Source: JABSOG01 sp041583135 (GTDB lineage: Bacteria > Pseudomonadota > Gammaproteobacteria > Enterobacterales > Alteromonadaceae). Taken from it: 64,000 bases of DNA. The notes below the pieces were generated by a model that did not search any database, was not told the DNA's origin, and saw nothing but the letters and a program-made list of their open reading frames with translations. Made by a program: the position numbers and the translations under genes. Positions 62,541 through 64,000 of this stretch are shown piece by piece. Each line of letters begins with the position of its first letter. The first letter of the stretch is position 1. Where the stretch lies: assembly GCA_041583135.1 (NCBI GenBank), contig JBFHGJ010000017.1, positions 5,244 to 69,243 of the forward strand. The letters run 5' to 3'.

Positions 62541-63980
62541 ATGAATTCTGTCGAGTTAAATTTGCTGCAACAATCCGGTCTTGAGCGCTCTGATTTATTT
62601 GATGTGCTTGATCATATTCATCAGCACCAGATTGATTATTCCGACCTGTACTTTCAGTTGGGCCGCCATGAATCATGGATGCTTGAAGACGGGCTGATTA
62701 AAGACGCCTCATACAACATCGAAAAAGGGGTTGGCGTACGAGCGATCAGTGGCGATAAAACGGGCTTTTCCTACTCAGACGATACCGGCTTAGAGTCTTT
62801 GCTTAAAGCCGCTGGGGCTGCGCGTTCAATTGCGGCGGACAATGTCAGCGGCTGTGAAAAGATCTGGCATGATGCTAAGCCTTCTGTCGCCTATATGCCT
62901 TGTGAACCCCTCGACAGTCTCACCGAAGCGCAAAAAATCGAATTGCTGCATAACATGGAAAAACATGCCCGCGCCGCAAGCAGTTACGTCAAATCGGTGA
63001 TCGCCAGTATCTCAGGGGTATACGAAGAAGTGTTGATCGCTGCCAGTGACGGTACGTTTGCGACCGATATCCGACCTTTGGTGCGTTTGAATATCTCTGT
63101 TCTGGTTGAAAAAGACGGTAAACGCGAGCGCGCCAGTTGTGGTGGCGGCGGCCGCACCGACTATCAGTATTTTTACGAGCTTGACAAAGGCGCGCCTCGT
63201 TATGTCGGCTATGTCGAAGAAGCGGTACGTCAAGCCATGGTTGCCATTGAAGCAGTGAATGCGCCAGCTGGCACAATGCCGGTGGTACTGGGCAATGGTT
63301 GGCCGGGGGTTTTGCTGCATGAAGCGGTCGGCCACGGCTTGGAGGGCGACTTTAACCGTAAAGGCACATCGGCCTTTAGTGACTGTATCGGTCAGCAGGT
63401 GACCTCGGAGCTTTGTACTGTGGTTGATAACGGCACCTTAAACAATCGTCGCGGCTCTTTGAACATTGATGATGAAGGCACGCCGAGCCAATGCACCACC
63501 TTGATTGAAAACGGCGTATTAAAAGGCTTTATGCAAGATAAGATGAATGCCCGTTTGATGGGCATGGCGCCGACCGGCAATGCCAGACGTGAGTCGTATG
63601 CCTATTTGCCGATGCCGCGTATGACCAATACCTACATGCTACCGGGTGAACACGAACCAGAAGCCATCATCGATACGGTCAAAAATGGCATTTATGCGGT
63701 GAACTTCGGCGGTGGTTCGGTGGATATTACCTCGGGTAAATTTACCTTCTCTGCCTCTGAGGCTTATCTGATTGAAAATGGCAAGGTGACCAAACCCATC
63801 AAAGGGGCGACGCTCATTGGCAACGGCCCTGAATCGATGAAGCAAGTCTCTATGCTTGGCAACGATCTCGCCCTTGATAAAGGTGTTGGCGTGTGCGGTA
63901 AAGATGGCCAGAGTGTGCCAGTCGGTGTGGGTCAGCCAACCGTGAAGGTCGATAAGATGACCGTTGGTGGTACGGCATAA
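62541..63980 (+). CDS. tldD: Metalloprotease subunit TldD
   Basis: 479 aa, complete, ending 20 bases before the window edge. Zinc motif HEAVGH in LLHEAVGHGLEGDF. TldD works with PmbA/TldE, which degrades unfolded peptides and processes microcin-type substrates. Other family blocks are NIEKGVGVRAI, FSYSDDTGL, NIDDEGTPSQC and SYAYLPMPRMTNTYM. AGGAA upstream. Confidence 0.96.
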   Translation: MNSVELNLLQQSGLERSDLFDVLDHIHQHQIDYSDLYFQLGRHESWMLEDGLIKDASYNIEKGVGVRAISGDKTGFSYSDDTGLESLLKAAGAARSIAADNVSGCEKIWHDAKPSVAYMPCEPLDSLTEAQKIELLHNMEKHARAASSYVKSVIASISGVYEEVLIAASDGTFATDIRPLVRLNISVLVEKDGKRERASCGGGGRTDYQYFYELDKGAPRYVGYVEEAVRQAMVAIEAVNAPAGTMPVVLGNGWPGVLLHEAVGHGLEGDFNRKGTSAFSDCIGQQVTSELCTVVDNGTLNNRRGSLNIDDEGTPSQCTTLIENGVLKGFMQDKMNARLMGMAPTGNARRESYAYLPMPRMTNTYMLPGEHEPEAIIDTVKNGIYAVNFGGGSVDITSGKFTFSASEAYLIENGKVTKPIKGATLIGNGPESMKQVSMLGNDLALDKGVGVCGKDGQSVPVGVGQPTVKVDKMTVGGTA

Positions 63981-64000
63981 TATCCTGCGGGTGCCAATAG

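Overview
The window is about 64 kb of gene-dense, non-mobile chromosome from a facultatively anaerobic gammaproteobacterium. The mannose-sensitive haemagglutinin (MSHA) pilus operon lying between a csrD/mshH-type gene and mreBCD-maf-rng-yhdP-nitrilase-tldD is the arrangement seen in Vibrio, Shewanella and other Alteromonadales-like bacteria. Gene content points to that broad group; I cannot name a genus. I saw no rRNA, tRNA, insertion sequence, prophage or CRISPR array.

Positions 1-28.4 kb are devoted to anaerobic respiration. A probable molybdenum-cofactor riboswitch precedes moaA-mobA-moaB-moaC-moaD-moaE (362-3722). A bidirectional terminator separates these from the convergent narL-moeA pair. 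Then come a nitrate/nitrite transporter (narK), the sensor kinase narX, and divergently narGHJI for the membrane nitrate reductase. A cytoplasmic parvulin-type isomerase, a small Cys-tailed unknown protein and a convergent thiamine-diphosphate decarboxylase follow. Next are the anaerobic ribonucleotide reductase (nrdG-nrdD), the oxygen-independent ubiquinone genes (ubiT divergent from ubiUV), a small conserved protein and the molybdate importer modABC. These fit together: ModABC imports molybdate, Moa/Moe/Mob build Mo-bis-MGD, NarJ inserts it into NarG, NarK exchanges substrate and product, UbiTUV supply quinone without oxygen, and NrdDG supply deoxynucleotides without oxygen. Candidate FNR-type and NarL-type sites lie upstream of narK and narG, and a weaker FNR-type site upstream of nrdG.

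Positions 28.4-29.7 kb are a small transition zone with a frameshifted HxlR-type regulator and a Nudix/winged-helix regulator whose Nudix box is degenerate.

Positions 29.8-53.0 kb are the MSHA pilus locus: csrD/mshH, then mshI, a PilN-like gene, mshJ, K, L, M, N, E, G, F, then the pilin block mshB, A, C, D, O, P, then two very large tandem mshQ-like genes. The two MshQ-like proteins share a long C-terminal part but carry different N-terminal heads. The second contains an internal duplication (A-B-A-B-tail). This is the most unusual protein architecture in the window.

Positions 53.1-64 kb are the conserved cell-shape and envelope cluster: mreB, mreC, mreD, maf, rng, yhdP, a nitrilase-family amidohydrolase and tldD. 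TldD is complete and ends 20 bases before the window edge.
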